From Thermomonas alba (lineage in GTDB: Bacteria; Pseudomonadota; Gammaproteobacteria; Xanthomonadales; Xanthomonadaceae): DNA of 64,000 nucleotides. The DNA lies in the NCBI RefSeq assembly GCF_022419205.1, contig NZ_JAJOZU010000003.1:124001-188000 (forward strand). The letters are read 5' to 3'. Below the pieces are notes generated by a model that saw only the letters and a program-made list of their open reading frames with translations, was not told the DNA's origin and ran no database searches. Shown in pieces: positions 9,494 to 16,723 of the stretch. A program made the position numbers and the translations under genes. The number at the start of each line of letters is the position of its first letter. Positions within the stretch are counted from its first letter, which is position 1.

Positions 9494-9943
9494 TCACTCC
9501 ACCCGGACCCAGGTCGCCGTGCGGCAGATGAAAGCCACGCAGCCCTTGACCTCCAGCTTCTTGCCGCCGTCGATCAGCTTGACCGACTTGGCCTTGAAGC
9601 TGCGATCCTCGGAGGGCTTGTAGCCGTTGCCATCGCCCCAGCTGCCGTCGTTCTGCGGCTTGAGGTTCCACAGGGTGACGATGCCGACGAACGGCTTGCC
9701 CTTGTACTGGCCGCTGCATTCCTCGCAGGTGGCCGGCAGCCCGAGGTTCTCCACGATCTTCGCGGCCAGCGTGCCGTTCTTGGCTTCGTAGATTTCGGTG
9801 ATGGTCATCGGCTTGCCGGTCTTGTCGTCCAGCGTCTTCCACTTGCCGACCGGTGAGGCCGACGTGTGCTGGGCGGCAGCCGACAGCGACAGCGAAGCCA
9901 GCAGGCTCAGCAGGATCATCTTGCTCGTGTGGTTCTTGCGCAT
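9494..9943 (-). CDS. DUF2147 family secreted protein
   Basis: A small exported protein of unknown function (149 residues). A signal peptide (about 1-25, ending SAAAQ) is followed by the DUF2147 pattern: PVGKWKTLDDKTGKPMTITEIYE, a CEECSGQYKGKP segment, then LWNLKPQNDGSWGDGNGYKPSEDRSFKAK-type repeats and a C-terminal LEVKGCVAFICRTATWVRV, quoted here in part. Four cysteines (CEEC and CVAFIC) could form disulfides. ATG 9943 was chosen over 9952 because GGGAGGG lies about 8 bases before 9943 but touches 9952. It has its own terminator and is divergent from apbC. Confidence 0.85.
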   Translation of the reverse strand: MRKNHTSKMILLSLLASLSLSAAAQHTSASPVGKWKTLDDKTGKPMTITEIYEAKNGTLAAKIVENLGLPATCEECSGQYKGKPFVGIVTLWNLKPQNDGSWGDGNGYKPSEDRSFKAKSVKLIDGGKKLEVKGCVAFICRTATWVRVE

Positions 9944-10062
9944 TTTGGTCATCCCTCCCGAGGATCAACAGGGCGCGGCGCGCCCCTGTCGCGCTTTATA
10001 CCCCATTCGTGGCGGTATGGAGTGGCCGACTTTAGAATGACGGCGAATCAAGAGACAGCCCC

Positions 10063-10911
10063 ATGCCCCGCCTGCCTTCCCATGCCGTCCAGGGCGAGCT
10101 CAAGCCGCTCGCCAATGTCCGCAACATCATCGCCGTCGGCTCCGGCAAGGGCGGGGTGGGCAAGTCCACGGTCGCGGTCAATCTGGCGCTGGCGCTGGCG
10201 GCCGATGGGGTGCGGGTGGGCGTGCTGGATGCCGATATCTACGGGCCCAGCGTGCCGCTGATGCTGGGGCTGGCGGGCAAGCCCGAGAGTCCCGACGGCA
10301 AGACCATCCTCCCGCCCCGCGCGCACGGGGTGCAGGCGGTTTCGATCGGGCTGCTGGTGGATCAGGACGCGCCGATGATCTGGCGCGGGCCGATGGTGAC
10401 CCAGGCGCTGACACAGCTGCTGCAGCAGACGGCCTGGGACGATGTGGACGTGCTGGTGGTGGATCTGCCGCCCGGCACCGGCGACATCCAGCTGACCCTG
10501 GCGCAGAAGATCCCGGTAGCCGGCGCGGTGATCGTCACCACTCCGCAGGAGGTGGCCACGCTGGATGCCCGGCGCGCGCTGATGATGTTCCGCAAGGTCG
10601 GCATCGCCGTCCTCGGGCTGGTGGAGAACATGGCCCTGCACGTGTGTTCGCAGTGCGGCCACGCCGAGCATGTGTTCGGCGCGGGCGGCGGTGAGCGCAT
10701 GGCGGCGCAGTACGGGGTGCCGCTGCTGGGCGCGCTGCCGCTGGATGCGGCGATCCGCGAGCAGGGCGATGCCGGGGTGCCGATCGTCGCCGCGCAGCCG
10801 CAGTCGCAGGCCGCGCAGGCTTACCGCGCGGCGGCGCGGGCGCTGCTGGATCAGCTGGCGCAGCGGCCGGTGGTGCGCAGTGGAATCCTGGCGTCCCTCC
10901 TGGGCGACTGA
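10063..10911 (+). CDS. apbC: Iron-sulfur cluster carrier ATPase ApbC/Mrp
   Basis: A cytoplasmic P-loop ATPase of the Mrp/NBP35 group that carries 4Fe-4S clusters to target proteins. The 282-residue chain shows the deviant Walker A GSGKGGVGKSTVAVN (about 27-41), DADIYGPSVP, the VDLPPGTGD motif, and the CxxC cluster site CSQC in ENMALHVCSQCGH. The usual N-terminal MIP18-like (DUF59) domain is absent; the protein begins directly before the ATPase, as in many short Mrp proteins. It is divergent from the metG side, a neighbourhood conserved in proteobacteria, and dcd follows after 81 bases. Confidence 0.95.
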   Translation: MPRLPSHAVQGELKPLANVRNIIAVGSGKGGVGKSTVAVNLALALAADGVRVGVLDADIYGPSVPLMLGLAGKPESPDGKTILPPRAHGVQAVSIGLLVDQDAPMIWRGPMVTQALTQLLQQTAWDDVDVLVVDLPPGTGDIQLTLAQKIPVAGAVIVTTPQEVATLDARRALMMFRKVGIAVLGLVENMALHVCSQCGHAEHVFGAGGGERMAAQYGVPLLGALPLDAAIREQGDAGVPIVAAQPQSQAAQAYRAAARALLDQLAQRPVVRSGILASLLGD

Positions 10912-10992
10912 CGATCGCCCGCGGCTTGCGCCCGCTGCGAAGAAGCGGGTGGAAGCGCCTACAATCGGCGTCCTTCGATTCGAGAAAACCGC

Positions 10993-11568
10993 ATGAGCAT
11001 CAAGAGCGACCGCTGGATCCGCCGCATGGCCGAGCAGCACGGCATGATCGAGCCGTTCGCGCCGGATCAGGTCAAGACCGCCGCCGACGGCCACCGCATC
11101 GTCAGTTACGGGACTTCCAGCTACGGTTACGACGTGCGCTGCGCGCGCGAGTTCAAGGTGTTCACCAACATCAACTCGACCATCGTCGATCCCAAGCATT
11201 TCGACCCGAAGAGTTTCGTGGACGTGGAAGACGATGTGTGCATCATCCCGCCCAACTCATTCGCGCTCGCGCGCACGGTGGAGTATTTCCGCATCCCGCG
11301 CGACGTGCTGGTGGTATGTCTGGGCAAGAGCACCTACGCCCGCTGCGGAATCATCGTCAACGTGACCCCGCTGGAGCCGGAGTGGGAAGGGCATGTCACC
11401 CTGGAGTTTTCCAACACCACCCCGCTGCCGGCGCGGATCTACGCCGGCGAGGGCGTGGCGCAGATGCTGTTCTTCCAGGCAGATGCCGATGACGTGTGCC
11501 AGACCAGCTATCGTGACCGCGGCGGCAAGTATCAGGGCCAGACCGGCGTGACCCTGCCGCGCACCTGA
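10993..11568 (+). CDS. dcd: dCTP deaminase
   Basis: Deaminates dCTP to dUTP, feeding dTMP synthesis. The 191-residue protein is of normal length and holds the family's [10 protein letters not shown] motif, [14 protein letters not shown] with the catalytic Glu, and the C-terminal [12 protein letters not shown] tail that folds over the nucleotide. The start ATG follows a TACAAT hexamer at about 10960-10965 that could be a -10 box; I see no convincing -35. It is probably transcribed separately from apbC. Confidence 0.96.
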   Translation: MSIKSDRWIRRMAEQHGMIEPFAPDQVKTAADGHRIVSYGTSSYGYDVRCAREFKVFTNINSTIVDPKHFDPKSFVDVEDDVCIIPPNSFALARTVEYFRIPRDVLVVCLGKSTYARCGIIVNVTPLEPEWEGHVTLEFSNTTPLPARIYAGEGVAQMLFFQADADDVCQTSYRDRGGKYQGQTGVTLPRT

Positions 11569-11575
11569 GCGCCGC

Positions 11576-11995
11576 TCAGCCCGGGCGGGCGCCGAATGCG
11601 GCGCGCAGCGCGTTCACCCGCTGCACCAGCTCTTCCGGCGCATACGGGCGCGCATTCGCCGCCCCCCACACCGGCCGTGGCCAGGCGATGTCGTTGTGGA
11701 AGCGGGCGATCACGTGGACGTGCAGCTGCGGCACCTGGTTGCCCAGCGCCGCCACGTTCAGCTTGTCTGGCCTGAACAGCGTCTTCAGCACGCGCGATGC
11801 GAGGTCGATCTCCGCGCTCAGGCGGGTGCGCTGGGCCGGGTCGAGATCGATGATCTCCACTGCCTCCGGCACCCGCGGTACCAGGATCAGCCAAGGGTGG
11901 TTGGCGTCGTCCATCAGCCGCACCTCGCACAGCGGAAGTTCGATCACCGGGGCCGAATCGTCGGCCAGGCGCGGGTCCAGATGCCAGGTGGTCAT
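11576..11995 (-). CDS. HIT domain protein
   Basis: A 139-residue histidine-triad protein, likely a nucleotide hydrolase or transferase. The triad appears as QLHVHVIARF near residue 95, with the typical WLILVPR segment upstream. The long sequence after the triad (WPRPVWG) fits the short HIT family common in gammaproteobacteria. The start ATG overlaps the stop of the upstream dienelactone-hydrolase-like gene (ATGA), so the two are translated together; no metabolic link between them is obvious. Substrate unknown. Confidence 0.88.
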   Translation of the reverse strand: MTTWHLDPRLADDSAPVIELPLCEVRLMDDANHPWLILVPRVPEAVEIIDLDPAQRTRLSAEIDLASRVLKTLFRPDKLNVAALGNQVPQLHVHVIARFHNDIAWPRPVWGAANARPYAPEELVQRVNALRAAFGARPG

Positions 11996-12657
11996 TGCAG
12001 ATGCTCCTTGAGGAAATCGAGTGTGCGCTGCCAGGCCAAAGCGGCGGCCTGCGGGTGCCACGGTGGTTCCGGCTCGCGCAGGAAGGCGTGTCCTGCCTCG
12101 GGGTAGACATGCACCAGCGCCTGTGGCTGCTTGCGCCGGTGCGTCTCCACCGCATCCAGTGGGATCAGTGGGTCTTCGGCGCCGAAGTGGAACATCAGGG
12201 GCGCCTGCGCTGGTTCGTCCAGGTACTGCACATTACGCGCGCCGTAGAAGCTCACGGCCGGCAGACCGAGGCGGGTATTGCCGAGCAGCGCCACCGTGCC
12301 GCCCCAGCAGAACCCCGCGATGCCCACGGTCAGCCCCTGCGCGCGCAGCGATTCGGCAGCGGCGGCGGTAATCGCCAGTGCGCGATCCATCCCGAGCTGC
12401 TCGACCAGCGCCCGCCCTCGAGCGGTGCCGGCATCGTCGTAAGGCAGCACGCTGCCGGGGGCGAGCGGATCGAAGAAGGCCGGGGCCAGGGCGACGAATC
12501 CGGCCGCGGCCAGCCGGGCGCACACCGCGCGAATGTGGTCGGTGACGCCGAAGATCTCCTGTACCACCACCACGGCGCCGCGCGGCGGGCCTTCTGGATC
12601 CTCACGCCAGGCGTGCAGCGTGCCGGCGGGAGTGGAGAGTGGCTGCCAGTGACCCAT
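11992..12657 (-). CDS. Dienelactone hydrolase family protein
   Basis: An alpha/beta hydrolase of the dienelactone hydrolase family (221 residues). The nucleophile is a cysteine in GFCWGG, the acid is probably Asp in GAEDPLIP, and the base is His in EAGHAF, giving the Cys-Asp-His triad typical of this family. VQEIFG near the N-terminus is also diagnostic. The true substrate is unknown; no aromatic-degradation genes are present, so a general carboxylesterase role is as likely as work on dienelactone. ATG 12657 starts the conserved chain; the frame is open further upstream but without family likeness. Confidence 0.9.
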   Translation of the reverse strand: MGHWQPLSTPAGTLHAWREDPEGPPRGAVVVVQEIFGVTDHIRAVCARLAAAGFVALAPAFFDPLAPGSVLPYDDAGTARGRALVEQLGMDRALAITAAAAESLRAQGLTVGIAGFCWGGTVALLGNTRLGLPAVSFYGARNVQYLDEPAQAPLMFHFGAEDPLIPLDAVETHRRKQPQALVHVYPEAGHAFLREPEPPWHPQAAALAWQRTLDFLKEHLQ

Positions 12658-12738
12658 CGCAGGCTCCTCGATATGCAGGGATCGGGATGACCGCGCCGCA
12701 TGACGGTGGCGCGGCCCGGCCGGTCGGTGCCGGGCCCG

Positions 12739-12744
12739 TATAAT
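12739..12744 (+). promoter_or_regulatory. Candidate -10 box of rimO
   Basis: TATAAT stands out in GC-rich surroundings, 27 bases before the rimO ATG. No good -35 hexamer is seen about 17 bases upstream, so this is a partial promoter call only. Confidence 0.45.
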
Positions 12745-12771
12745 CTCGCACCTTTTCCCGGTAGGCGCGGC

Positions 12772-14118
12772 ATGTCTGTGCAGAACGCATCGAGCAAGGG
12801 CAGCAAGGTCGGCTTCGTCAGCCTCGGCTGCCCCAAGGCGCTGGTCGATTCCGAGCGCATCCTCACCCAGCTGCGGGTGGAAGGCTATGACCTGGTGCAG
12901 ACCTATGAGGAGGCCGACGTGGTGGTGGTCAACACCTGCGGCTTCATCGATGCGGCAGTGGCCGAATCGCTGGATGCCATCGGTGAGGCCATGGCCGAGA
13001 ATGGCAAGGTCATCGTCACCGGCTGCCTGGGCAAGCGCGCCGACGTGATCCGCCAGGCGCATCCCGGCGTGCTGGCCATCAGCGGCCCGCAGGACTATGC
13101 CAGCGTGATGGAGGCGGTACATGCCGTCCTGCCGCCCAGACACGATCCTTTCCTCGACGTGGTGCCGGATTACGGCATCAAGCTCACACCCAAGCACTAC
13201 GCCTACCTGAAGATTTCCGAGGGCTGCAATCACCGCTGCAGCTTCTGCATCATCCCGTCGCTGCGTGGCGACCTGGTCTCACGCCCGGTGGACGATGTGC
13301 TGCGCGAGGCCGAGAGGCTGGTGCGTGGCGGGGTCAAGGAGCTGCTGGTGGTGTCGCAGGACACCAGCGCCTACGGCGTGGATCTGAAATACGCGTCGCG
13401 GCCATGGCGTGATGGTGTGTATGAAACCCGCTTGCAGGCACTGTGTGAAGGCTTGTCGCAGCTTGGCGTGTGGACGCGCCTGCATTACGTCTATCCGTAC
13501 CCGCACGTGGACGAGGTGATCCCGCTGATGGCGGACGGCAAGCTGCTGCCGTACCTGGACATCCCGCTGCAGCACTCGAGTCCGCGCATCCTCAAGCTGA
13601 TGAAGCGCCCCGGCGCGGTGGACAAGACCCTGGAGCGCATTCAGCGCTGGCGGGCGATCTGCCCGGACCTGACCCTGCGCAGCACCTTCATCGTCGGCTT
13701 TCCCGGCGAGACGGAGGCCGAGTTCGAGCAGCTGCTGGACTTTCTCGACGAAGCGCAGCTCGACCGTGTCGGCGCGTTCGCCTACTCCCCGGTGGAAGGC
13801 GCCGCCGCCAACGCGCTGCCGGACCCGGTGCCGGAGGAGGTCAAGCAGGAGCGCCTGGCCCGCTTCATGGCGCGGCAGGCGGCGATTTCCGAGGCGCGCC
13901 TCGCGGCGAAGGTCGGCACCGTGCAGCAGGTGCTGGTGGATGCGATCGATGGCGAACTGGCCATCGCCCGCTCGATGGCCGATGCCCCGGAGATCGACGG
14001 CCTGGTGCAGGTGCAGGACGGTCGTCAGGCGGGCCTCAGGCCCGGCCAGTTCGCGCAGGTGCGGATCATGGGCAGCGACGAACACGACTTGTACGGCGAG
14101 GTCGAGCCCCAGGTTTGA
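12772..14118 (+). CDS. rimO: Ribosomal protein uS12 methylthiotransferase RimO
   Basis: A radical-SAM enzyme that adds a methylthio group to an aspartate of ribosomal protein S12. The 448-residue protein has the three expected parts. The N-terminal UPF0004 domain carries cysteines in [17 protein letters not shown] and GCLGKR. The radical-SAM core has the cluster motif CNHRCSFC followed by IIPSLRG. The C-terminal TRAM domain spans about 375-445. RimO rather than MiaB is supported by [15 protein letters not shown] and the [10 protein letters not shown] region. It is separated from the pilin genes by about 130 bases. Confidence 0.96.
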   Translation: MSVQNASSKGSKVGFVSLGCPKALVDSERILTQLRVEGYDLVQTYEEADVVVVNTCGFIDAAVAESLDAIGEAMAENGKVIVTGCLGKRADVIRQAHPGVLAISGPQDYASVMEAVHAVLPPRHDPFLDVVPDYGIKLTPKHYAYLKISEGCNHRCSFCIIPSLRGDLVSRPVDDVLREAERLVRGGVKELLVVSQDTSAYGVDLKYASRPWRDGVYETRLQALCEGLSQLGVWTRLHYVYPYPHVDEVIPLMADGKLLPYLDIPLQHSSPRILKLMKRPGAVDKTLERIQRWRAICPDLTLRSTFIVGFPGETEAEFEQLLDFLDEAQLDRVGAFAYSPVEGAAANALPDPVPEEVKQERLARFMARQAAISEARLAAKVGTVQQVLVDAIDGELAIARSMADAPEIDGLVQVQDGRQAGLRPGQFAQVRIMGSDEHDLYGEVEPQV

Positions 14119-14191
14119 CCTCGGACTCGCCGGATCGCACGGACGGGCGTGCCGCTCGTCCCCGCCGTGGTTCCGCCTGTCGGCTGTAGGC

Positions 14192-14206
14192 TGGATTCCC
14201 GGTTGC
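14192..14206 (+). promoter_or_regulatory. Candidate sigma-54 promoter of the minor-pilin operon
   Basis: TGGATTCCCGGTTGC has GG and GC exactly 10 bases apart, the -24/-12 spacing of sigma-54 promoters, and a good TTGC at -12. It lies 42 bases before the GTG start of the first minor-pilin gene. The TGGATTC half is a weaker match to the consensus TGGCACG. Sigma-54 is known to control type IV pilus genes in related bacteria, though not specifically this operon to my knowledge. Confidence 0.4.
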
Positions 14207-14247
14207 GGCATCATTACGGTACTCATGCCGCACTCCGAGGGGGTTCC

Positions 14248-14787
14248 GTGCTACGACATTCCTGCCCGTATCGTCTGGTCGTTCGCCGCGCATCGCGCGG
14301 CTTCACCCTGGTCGAGTTGATGGTGACGGTGTCCGTCATCGCCATCCTCGCGGCGGTTGCCGTTCCCGGGATGACTGCCCTGATCAACAGCAGCCGACTC
14401 AACGGCCAGGCCGAGGAAATGGTGAGCTCGCTGCAGCTGGCGCGCGCCGAGGCCATCCGTCGTAACGCGCGGGTGACGGTCTGCCCAAGCAGTGACGGCT
14501 CGACCTGCGCATCGAGCACCAACTGGAGCCAGTGGGTAGTGCGCGGGCGCGACAACATCACTGCCACCGACGATGTGATTCGCAGCAATCGCGCATCCGG
14601 TGGCGTGCAGATCAGTGGCCCGGCTGCCGGCATCGTGTTCCGTCCTTCCGGACTGATCGATTCCCAGCAGACGGTGACGGTGTGCATGCCGACGACCAAC
14701 CCAAACCAGAATCAGCGGGTGCTGACGGTGATGGTCAGTGGCGTGGTGACGTCTTCCAAGTATGACGGTGGCGGGGCTTGCCCATGA
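14248..14787 (+). CDS. fimT: GspH/FimT family minor pseudopilin
   Basis: First gene of the minor-pilin operon; the product helps prime type IV pilus assembly in the inner membrane. The 179-residue chain has a prepilin cleavage site RASRG/FTLVELM, with Glu at +5 and a long hydrophobic helix after it, then a GspH-type C-terminal domain with two cysteines (VCPSSDGSTC) and the FRPSG motif typical of FimT/FimU. GTG 14248 was chosen because GAGGGGG precedes it and the leader is short and basic. It could equally be named fimU. The stop comes just before the pilV start region. Confidence 0.88.
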   Translation: MLRHSCPYRLVVRRASRGFTLVELMVTVSVIAILAAVAVPGMTALINSSRLNGQAEEMVSSLQLARAEAIRRNARVTVCPSSDGSTCASSTNWSQWVVRGRDNITATDDVIRSNRASGGVQISGPAAGIVFRPSGLIDSQQTVTVCMPTTNPNQNQRVLTVMVSGVVTSSKYDGGGACP

Positions 14788-14798
14788 GGAGGATGGCG

Positions 14799-15272
14799 AT
14801 GATGAGCAGGCGTGGAGCCGGGATGTATCTGGGCCGTCGGCATGCGCAGGGCATGGGCATGATCGAAGTGCTGGTATCCGTGCTGGTATTGGCGGTGGGG
14901 TTGCTGGGCGTGGCGGCGATGCAGTCGCTGGCGCTGCGCGGCGGGCAGAGCTCGCTGGAAACCAGCCAGGCGATCATGCAGGCCAATTCCATCATCGAGG
15001 CGATGCGGGCCAATCCCACGGCCAACTACAACATTGGCAAGACCTGCAGCGCCGCCGCCATCACCGGCACCGACGTGCGTTCCCAGGATTTGATCGCATG
15101 GATCACGACGATGAAGACCACCATCGGCTCCGGCGCTAGCGATACCACCACCTGCGGCGAGATCCTGGGTTGCCCGGCCAACTGCCAGGTCCGGGTGTAC
15201 TGGGATGACTCGCGCACTGGTACCGACCAGGGCGGCGCGGCGCGCATGGTGGAGACGAGGGCGCGCATATGA
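14799..15272 (+). CDS. pilV: Type IV pilus modification/minor pilin protein PilV
   Basis: Minor pilin of the priming complex (about 157 residues). The cleavage region QGMGMIEVLVSVLVLAVGLLG has the E at +5 form seen in PilV, here split as GMIEVL and AVGLLGVAAMQ. The latter is the PilV signature. AGGAGG at 14787-14792 fixes the start near ATG 14799 or 14802 rather than the earlier ATGs. A C-terminal CGEILGCPANC segment probably forms disulfides. The stop overlaps the pilW start by 4 bases. Confidence 0.88.
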   Translation: MMSRRGAGMYLGRRHAQGMGMIEVLVSVLVLAVGLLGVAAMQSLALRGGQSSLETSQAIMQANSIIEAMRANPTANYNIGKTCSAAAITGTDVRSQDLIAWITTMKTTIGSGASDTTTCGEILGCPANCQVRVYWDDSRTGTDQGGAARMVETRARI

Positions 15273-16135
15273 AATGCAGGGAGAGTCGAGGCATGCGCAC
15301 GACCCAGTCGGGCTTTGGCCTGATCGAGCTGATGATCGCCATGGTGCTGGGCTTGCTGGTGATGGGGGCGGCGTTTGCCGTGTTCCAGTCCAACCAGCGC
15401 AGCTTCCAGGCCAATGAGGGATTGAACCGCATCCAGGAAAGCGCGCGAGTGGCGTATGAGCTGATCTCGCGTGATATCCGCGCCGCTGGCGGCACTGCCT
15501 GCTCCAACCTGGCGCGGCCGGATGCGGAGCACACGCTCAATGCGGACGAAACCCAGTTGCTCACCGCACCGGTGAGCGACAACGGCGCGGCGGCCGGCAC
15601 CGAGCTGGTGGCGGCTTCCGGCGATGACACCGCCTACCGCATCACGGGCGCGACCACCAACAGCGTCACGCTGGATTCCACCCAGATCGCGGATGCGAAC
15701 GACGCCTTCAAGGTCGGCGACAAACTCATCCTCTGCAATGCCAACCAGTTCTATGTAGTGACCGCCACCGCCGTCTCCACCAACACGGTCTCCTTCTCGC
15801 CGGCGACTCCCGTTGCGATGAACGTGGATCCCATGGCGCCGCCCGCCACGGTGATGGTGGCGCGCTTCCGCAACGTGCGCTGGTACCGCAGTGGGAATGG
15901 GCTGTACGTCTCGCGCAACGGCGCGGCGGGGCAGCAGGTCGCCGATGGCGTCACCGCGCTCAGCTTCGCGTATCGCCAGAATGGGTCCAACACCTATACC
16001 GCCACGCCCACCAGCTGGCCGGACGTGGTGGCGGTGCGGGTCAACATGACCCTGACCGGCACTAACCAGGTGGATAACAAGACCGTCAGCCGCAACTTCT
16101 CCAACGTCATCAGCCTCAGGAGCCGCACGCTGTGA
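15269..16135 (+). CDS. pilW: Type IV pilus assembly protein PilW
   Basis: Minor pilin of 288 residues. The prepilin site is QSG/FGLIELMIAMVLGLLV, with Glu at +5. The PilW signature follows: FQSNQRSFQANEGLNRIQESAR, seen as SNQRSFQ and RIQESARVAYELISRDIRAAG. Middle and C-terminal parts are beta-rich with few cysteines. ATG 15269 overlaps the pilV stop; ATG 15293 is an alternative with a more usual short leader. Part of the fimT-pilV-pilW-pilX-pilY1-pilE unit that builds the pilus tip complex. Confidence 0.9.
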   Translation: MKCRESRGMRTTQSGFGLIELMIAMVLGLLVMGAAFAVFQSNQRSFQANEGLNRIQESARVAYELISRDIRAAGGTACSNLARPDAEHTLNADETQLLTAPVSDNGAAAGTELVAASGDDTAYRITGATTNSVTLDSTQIADANDAFKVGDKLILCNANQFYVVTATAVSTNTVSFSPATPVAMNVDPMAPPATVMVARFRNVRWYRSGNGLYVSRNGAAGQQVADGVTALSFAYRQNGSNTYTATPTSWPDVVAVRVNMTLTGTNQVDNKTVSRNFSNVISLRSRTL

Positions 16136-16695
16136 ACAGGCTTGACCAGACCCGGATTCCCCGCGTTCACGGACTGGCCTCGCGCCGGCGTCAGCACGGC
16201 ATCTCGCTGGTGATCGTGCTGATCCTGCTGATCGTGATGTCGGTGCTGGGGCTGGCTGTGCTGCGCAGCTCCGCGATGCAGGAGCGCATGACTGCCAACC
16301 TGCGCGACCGCAATCTTGCGTTCCAGGCCGCCGAGACGGCCTTGCGGGTCGCGCAGGAAGACGTGCTCGGCAACCCGGCGATTTCCGATCTGCAATACGG
16401 CAAGACCCTGGCCGAGATGCGTGCCGCTGGCAAGCCGGTGTTTTGCTCCGCCAACGGCATCTGCGATGCCACCACGGGCGAGACGCCGGTCGCCAAGACC
16501 GCGCCGGACGGGCGCTCCACCTACACCATCGAATACCTTGGCACCGGCAAGGGGTCCACCCTGCAGGGCGTGTGCGAGACCACCGCCGCCATCTCCAACT
16601 ACCAGTGCCAGCGCCCGATGTTCCGCATCACCGCCCGCGGCCGTACTGCGGGCTCGGCGGAAGTGGTGCTGCAAGCCAATGTCGTCAGCCGCTGA
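16132..16695 (+). CDS. pilX: Type IV pilus assembly protein PilX
   Basis: Minor pilin of 187 residues. It starts at GTG 16132, overlapping the pilW stop by 4 bases. The N-terminal region QHGISLVIVLILLIVMSVLGL lacks the +5 Glu of other pilins, as is typical for PilX, and continues with the PilX_N signature SSAMQERMTANLRDRN and AFQAAE. Four cysteines lie in the C-terminal half. In the family PilX works with PilY1 in the tip complex, and pilY1 follows directly. Confidence 0.9.
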   Translation: MNRLDQTRIPRVHGLASRRRQHGISLVIVLILLIVMSVLGLAVLRSSAMQERMTANLRDRNLAFQAAETALRVAQEDVLGNPAISDLQYGKTLAEMRAAGKPVFCSANGICDATTGETPVAKTAPDGRSTYTIEYLGTGKGSTLQGVCETTAAISNYQCQRPMFRITARGRTAGSAEVVLQANVVSR

Positions 16696-16723
16696 TGCCT
16701 GCGATCAGCAAAGAGAGCCTGCC

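Noticed and set aside
7283-9856. 857-codon open frame antisense to metG
   Set aside because: metG is complete with HLGH, zinc and KMSKS motifs; the antisense frame has no domain and no start signals.
9968-9990. GC-only near-palindrome between DUF2147 and apbC
   Set aside because: One-base register break and composition expected by chance in this GC-rich background.
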